From assembly GCF_011752935.1 (NCBI RefSeq), contig NZ_VWWO01000002.1, positions 1,364,001-1,428,000 of the forward strand: 64,000 nt of DNA, given 5' to 3'. Numbering within the stretch: position 1 is the stretch's first letter; each line of letters begins with the position of its first letter. Shown piece after piece: positions 26,273 to 34,902 of the stretch. The notes below the pieces were generated by a model, which saw only the letters and a list, made by a program, of their open reading frames with translations, was not told the DNA's origin and did not search any database. Source of the stretch: Chitinophaga sp. Cy-1792 (GTDB lineage: Bacteria > Bacteroidota > Bacteroidia > Chitinophagales > Chitinophagaceae). The position numbers and the translations under genes were made by a program.

Positions 26273-26779
26273 ATGGAAAAAACAACGTTTTGGGAGATTA
26301 TTGAAGAATCTGTTCATGTACCCGAAGAATTTAAAGCCGACGAGCTTCAGAAATCCCTTGCCCGTTTCTCATTGAATGATATAGTAGATTTTGAGATGAT
26401 ACTGAGGGAATTGATTATAGCACTTGATGATTATAAAATCGTGGGTGCACAGAAAATAATTGCTGGTTCTGTCAGCGACGACAGCTACCTGTACTTCCGA
26501 TGTTGGATAATTAGTATGGGCAGAAAAGTTTTTGACGACACCTTACTGCATCCTGATTCCCTGGCGGATTTCGTTGATAATTCAAAGTTTGCTGAATTCG
26601 AGGAGCTACTGTATGTGGCAGATAGCGCTTACCAAATGAAAAGTGGAGTTGTGGCAGATGCGGAGAACCTTCCCAGGGACATTGCTTTTGAGAAAGGTCT
26701 GGACTATGATTTTGGCGCATATAGATTGGAAGGAGGAAGATCTGCCTCTATTGTACCCAAAACTCCGGGCGGTATTTAA
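26273..26779 (+). CDS. DUF4240 family protein
   Basis: The protein has 168 residues. The opening TTFWEIIEESV, LARFSLNDIVDFEMIL, the helix with AQKIIAGSVSDDSYLYFRCWIISMGRKVFD, and DTLLHPDSLADF follow the DUF4240 consensus (FW.II, SDD.F.YFR.WLI..G). These cytosolic proteins are often found near toxin-immunity genes, but their function is not proven. A terminator lies ~145 bases downstream. No partner gene is adjacent apart from DUF4291, which is transcribed away from it. Confidence 0.82.
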   Translation: MEKTTFWEIIEESVHVPEEFKADELQKSLARFSLNDIVDFEMILRELIIALDDYKIVGAQKIIAGSVSDDSYLYFRCWIISMGRKVFDDTLLHPDSLADFVDNSKFAEFEELLYVADSAYQMKSGVVADAENLPRDIAFEKGLDYDFGAYRLEGGRSASIVPKTPGGI

Positions 26780-26922
26780 ATGATAACGGTTATGGATAAA
26801 TGTAAAAAAGAGACGGGGTACCAAATTTGGCTACCCGTTTGAAGTGGTGATCCCCGTAGGACAATTCCCGAGCTTGTTTCATGATAATTTAGAGGTACTT
26901 AAACAGAATCAAATGTTTTAAC

Positions 26923-26960
26923 AAAAAAGCCTTACAATATCGTTATTGTAGGGCTTTTTT
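26923..26960. terminator. Intrinsic bidirectional terminator
   Basis: AAAAAAGCCTTACAATA pairs with TATTGTAGGGCTTTTTT with one G-T pair. It lies between the convergent DUF4240 and lipoprotein genes and has T-runs on both strands. Confidence 0.88.
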
Positions 26961-26983
26961 ACTAAAACCAGCTTCAAAAGTAA

Positions 26984-27883
26984 TTACCTGAGTATGATAT
27001 TCACACTATCTGTTCCCCCTTGTTTTCTTGCTGTAAATCTCTTTCCATCACTGGCGTAATAATAGTTGAAAATCGTATTCTTATAGTTATAGAACCCCCA
27101 ATTGTTATAAACCTTATAATTAGTAATACATTTTTTCACATATGGAAGATAATAGTCAAGATATGTAGAAGGGTCATCAAAAAGAATAGGCAAGTCCACC
27201 CCCATAGAGCTGCCCACCATGTAACTTATTTTATCCATGTAGGGAAAGAACCATAAGGTGTTAAATGGACTATTCATATCATTGGTCGTTAACTCAATTT
27301 TATCATCCAGTGTAAGTTGTCCGGCATTATTACGGAATTGTTCGAGTTTCACAGGCACATCGGGGTGAGTATCGTCGTAGGAGAACTGGACTAATCCTGT
27401 AACTATCCCCGCATCCATAGAATAAATTGACTCTATGCGATTATTAGTACCGTAAGTCAAAGAATCATACGCTGTTTGCAATTTACCGTCTGATAAATCT
27501 CCGAAATAAGGGTCTGAGGCATTCCTGCCCCCGCCAGTGGTTTTATATGACACCCGGCTTACGTTTTCATTAGTACCATAAGTAAATATAGCAGAAGCCA
27601 TCTTAAAGGTACCGAGAAAATAGTAAGAGGCAACGACATTCCCGATTCGGCCCTTACTGTCATAATTTACGGAGAAGTCGGCCCCTCCCTTGTAAGGATA
27701 GGAAAAGCCCGACAACAATTCACCTGTGTACGTAAAGTTCATTGCGTAGCCCATAGGGCCGAGAATACTGGTGATTGATTGAACTTTGGGAACATCAGGA
27801 GTTGAGTCATTATTTTTTTTACAAGCTACAAGGTAAATCATTGCAAAAAGCAGCAGACACAGGATTCTGTTCATTAATTTCAT
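26984..27883 (-). CDS. Hypothetical lipoprotein, 299 residues
   Basis: The signal peptide ends in a lipobox, MIYLVACKK, predicting Cys21 lipidation and anchoring in the outer or inner membrane. The mature part is a run of short beta segments such as MNFTYTGELLSGFSY and FSVNYDSKGRIGNVV, with the look of YD-type repeats (DSKGRI, GTNNRIESI, FSYDDTHPD). This is common in Bacteroidota DUF4595-like lipoproteins, but a family assignment is not secure. No operon partners. Confidence 0.72.
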   Translation of the reverse strand: MKLMNRILCLLLFAMIYLVACKKNNDSTPDVPKVQSITSILGPMGYAMNFTYTGELLSGFSYPYKGGADFSVNYDSKGRIGNVVASYYFLGTFKMASAIFTYGTNENVSRVSYKTTGGGRNASDPYFGDLSDGKLQTAYDSLTYGTNNRIESIYSMDAGIVTGLVQFSYDDTHPDVPVKLEQFRNNAGQLTLDDKIELTTNDMNSPFNTLWFFPYMDKISYMVGSSMGVDLPILFDDPSTYLDYYLPYVKKCITNYKVYNNWGFYNYKNTIFNYYYASDGKRFTARKQGGTDSVNIILR

Positions 27884-28860
27884 AGTTTAGGTTAAGAAGA
27901 CACAAATTATACAACTAAAATTATTCGTACGTAAGGACTGCCTTATGTGAAATACCAAAAGACATTTTCAAATTGTCTGGCAGGTTAATCATCGGTATCG
28001 TAGCTATTTATAACACCCCAATGACTGTTCCACTCATATCAATCGCCAATACTGTTTAAACGCTTTTTCATAGGCGATAGGTTTTGTATTGGTTAATTAA
28101 CAGCCAAATCTAAAGACTTTTGAATAATAATTAAACATTGTGCAATTTCTTCGTATCATAATTCTCAGCATGGCTGGGGTTATATTTCAAGCTTACAGGA
28201 ATAGTTTGAGTTCAAATAATCGACCCACTAACAATAACGCGATGTGTAATAAGTTATCTTGTAACGGAATCGAATAAACGAAATATTAAAGGATAATTAT
28301 ACTGATACAATTTACTTATAACCTGGTAAAAGTTCTTTAGCCTAATGAAGTATGGGGAATATGAGGTTATATAATCGAAGCTCGACTAAAAGCCTCAAAA
28401 ACATCTACTGGAAAGGGTTTTAAAGATTGTCTGTGATCCCGCCGGGATTATTTCGACTTTATTTCATTGATACGAAATATATTCATCTATCTTTCTTTTA
28501 ACTAAATATTATTTTCAATATTCTATAACAATGCTTAGGCATCTGATAATTTATTTTTATCCAGACCCACTCATTTTTTATAGCGTAAATTATAACGTAA
28601 TTATATTTCCGCTAAAGCTGATTTGTAACCAAAAGGATGTGCGGAAAGACGGCACCAGTATTATTTTTATCTAGCACTGTTTTTGAATCGAAAAACGAAC
28701 TTTACTTAATACTGAGAATTGGTATTCTTCCGTCTTCCTGGAACCGTAAACGATTAAGCGTGGATGACAGCCTTCTTACCGTTATCGTAGCCTCTGAATA
28801 AAGAGAAGTAAACTGTGCGCCTAAACGCACAAACATTATAGAGGAGATTATAGCGTAAAA
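27884..28860. other. Long AT-rich non-coding stretch
   Basis: Almost 1 kb with stop codons in all frames and no recognisable protein fragment. Its one notable feature is GTGATCCCGCCGGGATT at about 28432-28448, which resembles the 3' end of the tRNA-Lys gene 470 bases further on. The stretch may be an old insertion scar, but no integrase or repeat pair supports that directly. Confidence 0.5.
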
Positions 28861-28861
28861 G

Positions 28862-28897
28862 CAAAAAACCTTTCTCTACAGAGTAGAGAAAGGTTTC
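28862..28897 (-). terminator. Intrinsic terminator after tRNA-Lys
   Basis: On the minus strand AAACCTTTCTCTAC pairs with GTAGAGAAAGGTTT around TCT, with a run of T afterwards. It begins 4 bases past the tRNA 3' end. Confidence 0.9.
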
Positions 28898-28900
28898 CAG

Positions 28901-28973
28901 TGATCCCGCTGGGACTCGAACCCAGGGCCCATACATTAAAAGTGTATTGCTCTACCAACTGAGCTACGGAATC
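28901..28973 (-). tRNA. trnK: tRNA-Lys (anticodon TTT)
   Basis: A 73-nt cloverleaf. The acceptor arm GATTCCG pairs with CGGGATC with one G-T pair, and the discriminator is A. The D arm is GCTCAGTTGGTAGAGC. The anticodon stem ATACA/TGTAT encloses the loop CTTTTAA, anticodon TTT. The T arm is CTGGGTTCGAGTCCCAG. CCA is not encoded. Confidence 0.96.
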
Positions 28974-29064
28974 AGCAGTGATTTTTTCATCATTGCGGGC
29001 CGCGAAGATAAGGAGTTGTTTTTAATTGGCAAGCATTTTTATGAAAAAATCTGAAAATATTTTT

Positions 29065-29616
29065 CTAGATACTATTGGGATATCTATTGAGTAATAACAC
29101 CAAAAGCAATACTGTAGGGTATATCCACGAAAAATGACGTCGCAGGAAAATTAATTTTCTTGTAGAGAAAAATAGACTGATCACACATGTTATCCAGAGT
29201 AATGGCAGGAATAACGGTATCGGGAGTACGAACAAAGCGAATATCATTCCGAATTTATCTGTGCCATAACAGTCGTCGTATTCCCGCTTCCATAAAGGGT
29301 TTAGGTGTTGTGCCTTAATAGCCTGCTGCCATTTATCCTGATCTCCGAATTCCTGTATCGTCTTTTTCTCTTCGTCAATGATATAGTAAGATGAATCTGC
29401 TGATGCCACAATAAACCCTTTGTAGAAATAAAAATGCTTAAACGAAAGACTGGTGGTATCCATGGTAAGTGTTACCCAGCCTACTGTTACGCCATCATGT
29501 GCCAGGATGTTATGAAAGGGAGTATCTTCTTCCCAGGCGGAGAGTCCGCCGGCCAGGCAACGGCCTGGAATCATGAAAAGCAATAACAGTAAGGATTTCA
29601 CGAGTATATGACGCAT
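29065..29616 (-). CDS. Hypothetical membrane protein, 183 residues
   Basis: From ATG 29616 (MRHILVKSL) there is a signal-like segment ending PGRCLAGG. A soluble part of ~95 residues (VTLTMDTTSLSFKHFYFY) follows, and two C-terminal membrane helices (FGMIFALFVLPIPLFLPLLW and IYPTVLLLVLLLN). The arrangement suggests a small periplasmic domain anchored at its C-terminus. I recognise no family. It stands alone, 60 bases downstream of the small-membrane-protein operon, and may be read through from it. Confidence 0.6.
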   Translation of the reverse strand: MRHILVKSLLLLLFMIPGRCLAGGLSAWEEDTPFHNILAHDGVTVGWVTLTMDTTSLSFKHFYFYKGFIVASADSSYYIIDEEKKTIQEFGDQDKWQQAIKAQHLNPLWKREYDDCYGTDKFGMIFALFVLPIPLFLPLLWITCVISLFFSTRKLIFLRRHFSWIYPTVLLLVLLLNRYPNSI

Positions 29617-29675
29617 AAGGAGTAACAATGTTTGCTGCGAAGATATACATTCGTTGGGTTTCTATGCCGACATCT

Positions 29676-30002
29676 TTAGTGAAAAATCGCAATACAGGCC
29701 GCTCCCAGGGTAAGTCCAATCAGCGCGTAATACGCTGCTTTCGAAAGATCCTTCTCTGCAAATATGCCATTGATAACGGTTACTATCAGAAAGGCCACCG
29801 TCTTGGGAACCACTTTATAGTAATTTATATTCGGATACTTCAGCATCACCATCAATACACCTGTAACCAATATTGTAATCCCTAACACGAGTCCTGCTTT
29901 GCTGCGCGGGCCTGCGCCGCGGGTAGGCCATAGCAGCCCGAGATAACCGACATAGATGGCAAAGGCCGCAAAATGAATGAGCAATAAGATACTAAACAGC
30001 AT
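29676..30002 (-). CDS. Small four-helix membrane protein
   Basis: The protein has 108 residues from ATG 30002 (MLFSILLLIHFAAFAIYVGY). Four hydrophobic helices fill most of the length, with the conserved-looking start IHFAAFAIYVG and a KYPNINYYKVVPKT loop. It overlaps the end of the DUF4267 gene by 11 bases, so translation is probably coupled. The family is unknown to me. The operon order Crp/Fnr regulator, DUF4267, this protein suggests a small redox- or stress-linked membrane unit, but that is inference. Confidence 0.7.
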   Translation of the reverse strand: MLFSILLLIHFAAFAIYVGYLGLLWPTRGAGPRSKAGLVLGITILVTGVLMVMLKYPNINYYKVVPKTVAFLIVTVINGIFAEKDLSKAAYYALIGLTLGAACIAIFH

Positions 30003-30399
30003 AGGATTGAGATTTTCTGGTGGTGTAGAGGTAGTATGGGCCAACAGTCAGGCAGATCAATACTGCTGTAAGGTGTGGGTAGATGGCAGCAGCAGGATGC
30101 AGCGGATTACTCAGTACCACGATGAAGTCTGTGGTAGGAATGATAGCACAGCAAAGCATTAACCAACCCAGACTCCGGTATTCTTTGTTTAGCAGCAATA
30201 CCGTCGTTAATAGCCCAAACGCGAAATCGCGGATGCCCTTGATATAGTGAAATTCGAAATGTTCGGTAAGGCCGGTATGGATACCAAAGCCAGCTTCTGC
30301 CTGTTCAGGTACAAGAAAGAACCGGAGGCCGATGAACATCAATAGTAATCCGGTGGCCAGGGAAAGGAACCATGCTGTTTTCTGTGTGATTGTTTTCAT
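29992..30399 (-). CDS. DUF4267-like membrane protein
   Basis: The protein has 135 residues from ATG 30399. It has four membrane helices. The motif IGLRFFLVPEQAEAGFGI followed by HYIKGIRDFAFGLLTTVLLL is characteristic of DUF4267 (small membrane proteins with a P..A..GFG loop and KG.RD). It lies 71 bases downstream of the Crp/Fnr-type regulator and overlaps the following membrane-protein gene. The function is unknown. Confidence 0.78.
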   Translation of the reverse strand: MKTITQKTAWFLSLATGLLLMFIGLRFFLVPEQAEAGFGIHTGLTEHFEFHYIKGIRDFAFGLLTTVLLLNKEYRSLGWLMLCCAIIPTTDFIVVLSNPLHPAAAIYPHLTAVLICLTVGPYYLYTTRKSQSYAV

Positions 30400-30469
30400 A
30401 GCTTGTTGTTTTTGACAATACAAAGCTATGAAGCGGCTATTCTGGGTTCGTTAACCCAGGTTAATAAAT

Positions 30470-31045
30470 CTATTTTGACAGTCTTTTCCTGATACGACTC
30501 AATGATGGCGGCTGTACGCCTACATAGGAGGAGATATAATATTGGGGCAGGCGCTGTGCCAGCGAGGCGTAGGTATCCAGGAACTGCAGGTAACGCTCCC
30601 CCGGCTGATGGGTATACATCGAACGGACTTTTTTGATAGCCTCTACATATAAAAATTCACAGATCAGGCGACCAAATTTCTGCCCTTCGGCCACATGGGT
30701 ATACAGCAACTGCAGATCATCATAAGAGATAACCAGCAGGGTAGTGGGCTCAATACACTGAATAGCAGTTCCTGACGGACTCTTATCCAGAAAACTGGCG
30801 TAATTACAGGTCCATTCCTGCTCTTTGTTGAAGTCTACCGTCAATTCTTCACCATCTTCCTTTGTAAGCACATATCTCAGCAGCCCCGACTGAATAAAGG
30901 CTGCTTCCCGGCATACCTGGCCTTCCCGCAGGAAATAATCCCCCTTTTGATAAGTTCGGATGATAAATCTTTGTGAAACCCATTCTTTTTCTTCTTCGGA
31001 AAGATGTATGAAATAGCCGATATGTTGTAGGAGATCCTGATGCAT
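30470..31045 (-). CDS. Crp/Fnr-family transcriptional regulator
   Basis: The protein has 191 residues. The N-terminal cyclic-nucleotide-binding-type barrel shows QRFIIRTYQKGDYFLREGQ and FIQSGLLRYVL. A long dimerisation helix follows and the C-terminal helix-turn-helix ends in SSYVGVQPPSLSRIRKRL. The Bacteroidota members of this type often lack a nucleotide-binding Arg, and none is obvious here, so the effector is unclear. It is first in a minus-strand row with DUF4267 and the small membrane protein, which are its most likely targets. Confidence 0.87.
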   Translation of the reverse strand: MHQDLLQHIGYFIHLSEEEKEWVSQRFIIRTYQKGDYFLREGQVCREAAFIQSGLLRYVLTKEDGEELTVDFNKEQEWTCNYASFLDKSPSGTAIQCIEPTTLLVISYDDLQLLYTHVAEGQKFGRLICEFLYVEAIKKVRSMYTHQPGERYLQFLDTYASLAQRLPQYYISSYVGVQPPSLSRIRKRLSK

Positions 31046-31121
31046 GGGGGATGATATGGTTTTATTTCTCCTTAAAAATATATATTTATGGAGAGAAATT
31101 TACCAGAGAGAAAGAAAATTT

Positions 31122-31667
31122 ATGGAAATCCAATGTGGCAAATACACGGTTAAAATAGTGCAAGACCATGACTATACGCCAGGCTCGGCAGATAATGTCC
31201 GGGAGTATAACAGGCACTATTTTCCAGATCCGGATTACACAAGTTCGCTGTTGGGTATTGACGTGTATGAAGACGATAATCTGCTGGATAGCGCGCTTAT
31301 CGGAACGAATGGCCAACGTGTCTATGAAGGAGCTGTTATTGTGGAAGAAGAGCGGATCATCTTTAGTTCTGCTGATCGCCTATATTGTTTATCCGTACCT
31401 CAGCTGGAACCGCTCTGGACAACGAAGGCAGATACCACTTATTGTTTTGAAGTATTCAGGTATGGCGCTGATTACATCGTTCATGGGGAACTGGAAATCA
31501 CCCGCATTGATCACAATGGCAATATCTGCTGGCAGCGGTCAGGCGCCGATATATTCAGTACACCGGAAGGAATAAACGATTTTGTGATGACAGATGAATA
31601 TATCCTTGCCCATGACTGGCAGCATAATTCATACAAATTCGATTACGACGGAAATGCCATCGTCTAA
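31122..31667 (+). CDS. Hypothetical protein, PQQ/beta-propeller-like repeats
   Basis: The protein has 181 residues from ATG 31122 (MEIQCGKYTVKIVQD). The longer frame from 31044 overlaps the Crp gene start and adds low-quality sequence. Several short strands with Trp-containing turns (YCLSVPQLEPLWTTKADT, ITRIDHNGNICWQRS, LAHDWQHNSYKFDYDGN) look like fragments of a beta-propeller of the PQQ/BamB kind. No signal peptide. It overlaps the convergent RNA ligase gene by 4 bases. No family could be named. Confidence 0.62.
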   Translation: MEIQCGKYTVKIVQDHDYTPGSADNVREYNRHYFPDPDYTSSLLGIDVYEDDNLLDSALIGTNGQRVYEGAVIVEEERIIFSSADRLYCLSVPQLEPLWTTKADTTYCFEVFRYGADYIVHGELEITRIDHNGNICWQRSGADIFSTPEGINDFVMTDEYILAHDWQHNSYKFDYDGNAIV

Positions 31668-32695
31668 CTAAAACTATTTAATAACCCAACGATCCGCATG
31701 GCTATACGATCCCTTATCCACCGGGCTTCTGCCTCGCTCAGGTCATCTAAAATGCCGGCATTATCTAAATTAAAATCTTCATAAACATCCCGCAGAAACT
31801 CTGCTTTAATTTCATTCATCCGGGTCGTATTAGCCTTGTCAGCGCGGCCTGTTTTGGATAGCACACTGTTAAGCCTGTTCTCCGTTATATATCCGCTCAT
31901 TTCTTCCACCAGAAACGACAGCTTTTCCGCACGGGACGTGACCTCTGGTATCAGCGACCATTTCTCCGCTTCATGGAATTTCTTTTCTTCGTCGAACTCC
32001 GGATTTTTTATTTTGATGATGGGCCGTATATCCATTTCCGTTAGTCCCATATGCTGCAGCGGCTTCACAACGATGCCCTCGATAAGATTATTGTCCAGCG
32101 TCGGTAATTGCAGCTGCGCCGGTACGGCAGAATTGATCCTGGTATTGAAATTCAGCGCCTCATTCAGTTTGCCGCTAAAGAGAATCTTCGCATGGAAAAT
32201 GCTATACTCCTCAAAGTAAGCAACAGACCTGGCATAGTCCAGGTACTGCTTGGCGCCTGTGTCATCATTTTCCATCGCAATGTCAAAAGCGCAGAAATCC
32301 ACTACGGGACTGTAATACACGCCAGTCTGTATCGCCTGGAACTGCGGATCAGCAACGACATCCGGGTGAGGATATCTCCCGCCAAACAATTCTCCGTAAA
32401 TGATATACCTGCTGGCAGGAATATCCTGTGCCAGCTGCTCAAACACCCGGATAATGCTGTCTTCCAGCCTGGCAGCTACCAGCTGAAACCCGAAGAAATC
32501 ATCCGTCCATTGCAGATAATCCTTGCGTTTGGCGTACAACAACCGGTGGTTCTCATAGACAAAACTGAAATTAGCACCGTGAATTTTCTCGGTGACCACC
32601 CACTTTAATTTATTCAGCTCATGCTGACTCTTCTCCGATAAATTAAGCCCTTTCAGGCTTTTGGGCATTTTCTCGTATTCAGAATTTTTGTTCAT
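31664..32695 (-). CDS. Rnl2-type RNA ligase
   Basis: The protein has 343 residues. The nucleotidyltransferase motifs appear in order. Motif I is VVTEKIHGANFSF, with Lys37 as the adenylated lysine (T4 Rnl2 has the same KIHGxNF). Then come YAKRKDY, motif III IYGELFGG, motif IIIa VDFCAFDI, motif IV LIEGIVVKP and motif V IIKIKN. The C-terminal ~100 helical residues match the Rnl2 extra domain. Such enzymes seal 3'-OH/5'-PO4 nicks in duplex RNA and are thought to work in RNA repair or editing. The gene is alone, convergent with a propeller-like gene. No partner kinase/phosphatase, RtcB or toxin gene is nearby. Confidence 0.9.
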   Translation of the reverse strand: MNKNSEYEKMPKSLKGLNLSEKSQHELNKLKWVVTEKIHGANFSFVYENHRLLYAKRKDYLQWTDDFFGFQLVAARLEDSIIRVFEQLAQDIPASRYIIYGELFGGRYPHPDVVADPQFQAIQTGVYYSPVVDFCAFDIAMENDDTGAKQYLDYARSVAYFEEYSIFHAKILFSGKLNEALNFNTRINSAVPAQLQLPTLDNNLIEGIVVKPLQHMGLTEMDIRPIIKIKNPEFDEEKKFHEAEKWSLIPEVTSRAEKLSFLVEEMSGYITENRLNSVLSKTGRADKANTTRMNEIKAEFLRDVYEDFNLDNAGILDDLSEAEARWIRDRIAMRIVGLLNSFS

Positions 32696-32938
32696 GATCT
32701 GCGGCTATGGCTTTTTGACAAGGCGAAGGTACTGCTTTATGTACCCCGGCAATATCACCGGAATCAGGGATATAAATAAACATTATCATCTTTTCATATC
32801 TTTAAAAACTTAAACTTTTTTTATCATCAGCTGTTCTGGTAGTATTAGTAAGATGATGATTTTATAAGAATCAACCTGTTACCCGATTCCACTATCTTCA
32901 TATTTGCGTATAACAAATTAGTTCCGGCATAACAACCT

Positions 32939-34194
32939 GCAGCAATCATTCTAACCACATTAATCATCCATATGGACTTCGGCTTTAATGGCGGTGGTAT
33001 CTCTGTTGGTAATAATACCCCTATTATAGACAGCATTGCAGCACAAGGCATGATACTTACCAGTGCCTATTCTCAACCCAGCTGTTCCCCTACAAAGGCC
33101 ACCATCATATGGGGGAAAACAATGGCTCCCAGCCTCAGAACGTAGGCTTCGACGACTTCCGTGGCTTCCTCTCTGTATCGGATATGTATACCGAATGGCG
33201 CGACCCTACCTATAATCCGGAAGTAGCGTTGAGCCCTGACCGTTATAAGTATATCGAAGACCTTCCTTTCAGCAAATATGATGTACACTCCGCCAAAGGT
33301 GGGAAAATTGAAGAAGTAAAGGAGATCACGGTAGATAATATTAAAAACCTCGACCAGGACTGGTGCAAGTATGGGGAAGATTTCCTGAAAAAACAGGCCG
33401 GCAGCAAAAAACCATTCTTCCTGTATTATTGTACCAGGGCAGCACATTTCGATAACTATCCAAACAGTTATTACGAAGGCAGGTCTGCTTCCCGCACGGT
33501 TTATGGCGATGCAATCGTGGAGATTGATGATGTATTCGGCAGACTGATTAAGGTCTTGCAGGAGACTGGTGAGCTCGAAAATACCCTGATTCTCTTTACT
33601 TCAGATAACGGCCCGGAATCAGAGGTGCCGCCTGCCGGCAGAACAGCTTTCCGCGGCGCAAAAGGTTCTACCTATGAAGGAGGAGTAAGGGTACCTACTT
33701 TCGTATATTGGAAAGGAGTCGTGAAACCCCGTAAATCTGACGGATTGTTTGACCTGGCTGATGTATTGCCTACTTCCATGGCCATTGCTGGCAAACCGGG
33801 GGCAGAGGTGTCAAAGCTGGTTCCCGCAACTACCTATATTGATGGCATTGATCAGTTGTCTTTCCTCGCCGGCGATAATAGCCAGAGCAACAGGAAAAGC
33901 GTGTTCTACTTCTGGGATGATAAATTATCTGCTGTAAGGGTAGATGAATTTAAATTCATGGAGCTGGCACAGCAGGCGAATGCAATCACGCAACGCGGCT
34001 TTAACGGAGGCTTCAGCGGCGGACTGGTACAGGCTTTCGGTTCTATCATGTTTAACCTGTATACGAATCCACAAGAAGATGAAACAGTGGGTATCAGGCA
34101 TATCCCGCTGGGTGTTCCTTTACAAACTGAATTCCTCCGCTATAGGGGGGTATTGAAAAAATACCCGGGCAGAGTACAGATTTCAATACACTAG
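32939..34194 (+). pseudogene. Sulfatase (arylsulfatase-type) pseudogene
   Basis: Two pieces in different frames. Frame A (about 32939-33104) gives [19 protein letters not shown] and [13 protein letters not shown], the sulfatase N-terminus with its formylglycine site; the Cys codon is at 33083 and the usual Arg is Lys. It then runs into a TAG at 33143. Frame B (33109-34194, 361 codons) starts at [17 protein letters not shown] and continues through [25 protein letters not shown] and the C-terminal part. About 40 residues between CSPT and MGEN (including the GKWH segment) are missing, and the N-terminus is cut. Without a joined active site it should be inactive. Confidence 0.85.
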
Positions 34195-34216
34195 GTTTTA
34201 CGCTTCATATATGGTT

Positions 34217-34251
34217 AAAAAGCAGTCTCTACTCAGTAGAGGCTGCTTTTT
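34217..34251. terminator. Intrinsic terminator after the sulfatase pseudogene
   Basis: AAAAGCAGTCTCTAC pairs with GTAGAGGCTGCTTTT with one G-T pair, followed by eight T. It also serves the convergent small secreted-protein gene. Confidence 0.9.
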
Positions 34252-34264
34252 TTTAATGTTGTCA

Positions 34265-34600
34265 TCAGCAGGTGGTAGTTACCTCAAACTGTGAAAGAAC
34301 AGCGCCTGTCAATAAGTTCAGTATTCTTATTTCAATGACAGCCGTGCCGCCGAGGCCACTGGAAGCTATTACCTGGCCACTGTAAAAAGGCTGCCAGCTG
34401 CCAATAGTAGCACCAGTATTGGTGTAAATGGTGACCCGGTATTCGATCGGGCCTCTGGCGCTCCAGCTGGCATCTTTGTTTACCGCAATACTCCAGGAGT
34501 CGGAGGATGTCTGGACATAACTTTTACAGAAGTACTGTGCCTGCGCTTTAACTGCCACAGAAGCTACTACCAGCAGGAGAAGAATAAGGATCTTTTTCAT
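34265..34600 (-). CDS. Small secreted protein, 111 residues
   Basis: ATG 34600 starts a clear signal peptide (MKKILILLLLVVASVAVKAQ). The in-frame ATG at 34654 would only lengthen it. The mature part (~90 residues) is all beta by look, with two cysteines (YFCKSY near its start and TTTC at the very end) that could form a disulfide. Strands such as PIEYRVTIYTNTG and AVIEIRILNLLTG suggest an Ig-like sandwich. The function is unknown and it has no close gene partner. Confidence 0.68.
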   Translation of the reverse strand: MKKILILLLLVVASVAVKAQAQYFCKSYVQTSSDSWSIAVNKDASWSARGPIEYRVTIYTNTGATIGSWQPFYSGQVIASSGLGGTAVIEIRILNLLTGAVLSQFEVTTTC

Positions 34601-34742
34601 TGTAAATGCGTGGTTTGGGTTAAAAAGAATGCTCGCGAAATAACATCCGGCCACTGATATAAAATGGCAGTTGAATGGAAAAGACCTTTTAATTTCTGCT
34701 GCAATACTGCTGCAATTACAAACGCTATATTTCAGCTACTTC

Positions 34743-34892
34743 CTATATCGATTGCAATATTTCTATCAGGTGATGATATTGCAACCCAGCCATGAGCAAT
34801 AGTATCAGCGCCAGTGTCAGTTTTACCATCCGCCTGCTACGATTAAATTTTCGCTCATTCCTTTTTAATACATCATTGGTATTTTTTATCAT
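34743..34892 (-). CDS. Possible microprotein with one membrane helix (49 residues)
   Basis: ATG at 34892, stop at 34743. The product starts MIKNTNDVLKRNERKF, has a basic segment (NRSRRMVK) and a single hydrophobic helix TLALILLLMAGLQY. It starts 10 bases after the stop of another tiny frame, which itself starts 4 bases after the AraC stop, so the three are packed like an operon. No family known. The end-to-end spacing and positive-inside helix are the reasons to report it. Confidence 0.4.
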   Translation of the reverse strand: MIKNTNDVLKRNERKFNRSRRMVKLTLALILLLMAGLQYHHLIEILQSI

Positions 34893-34902
34893 AAATGTTG
34901 TT

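Noticed and set aside
27884..28860. A hidden gene in the 1-kb AT-rich stretch
   Set aside because: Stops occur in all frames and no fragment resembles a protein family; a small RNA cannot be excluded but nothing supports it.
33073..33447. 124-codon minus-strand frame
   Set aside because: It is antisense to the sulfatase pseudogene, which matches a known family on the plus strand.
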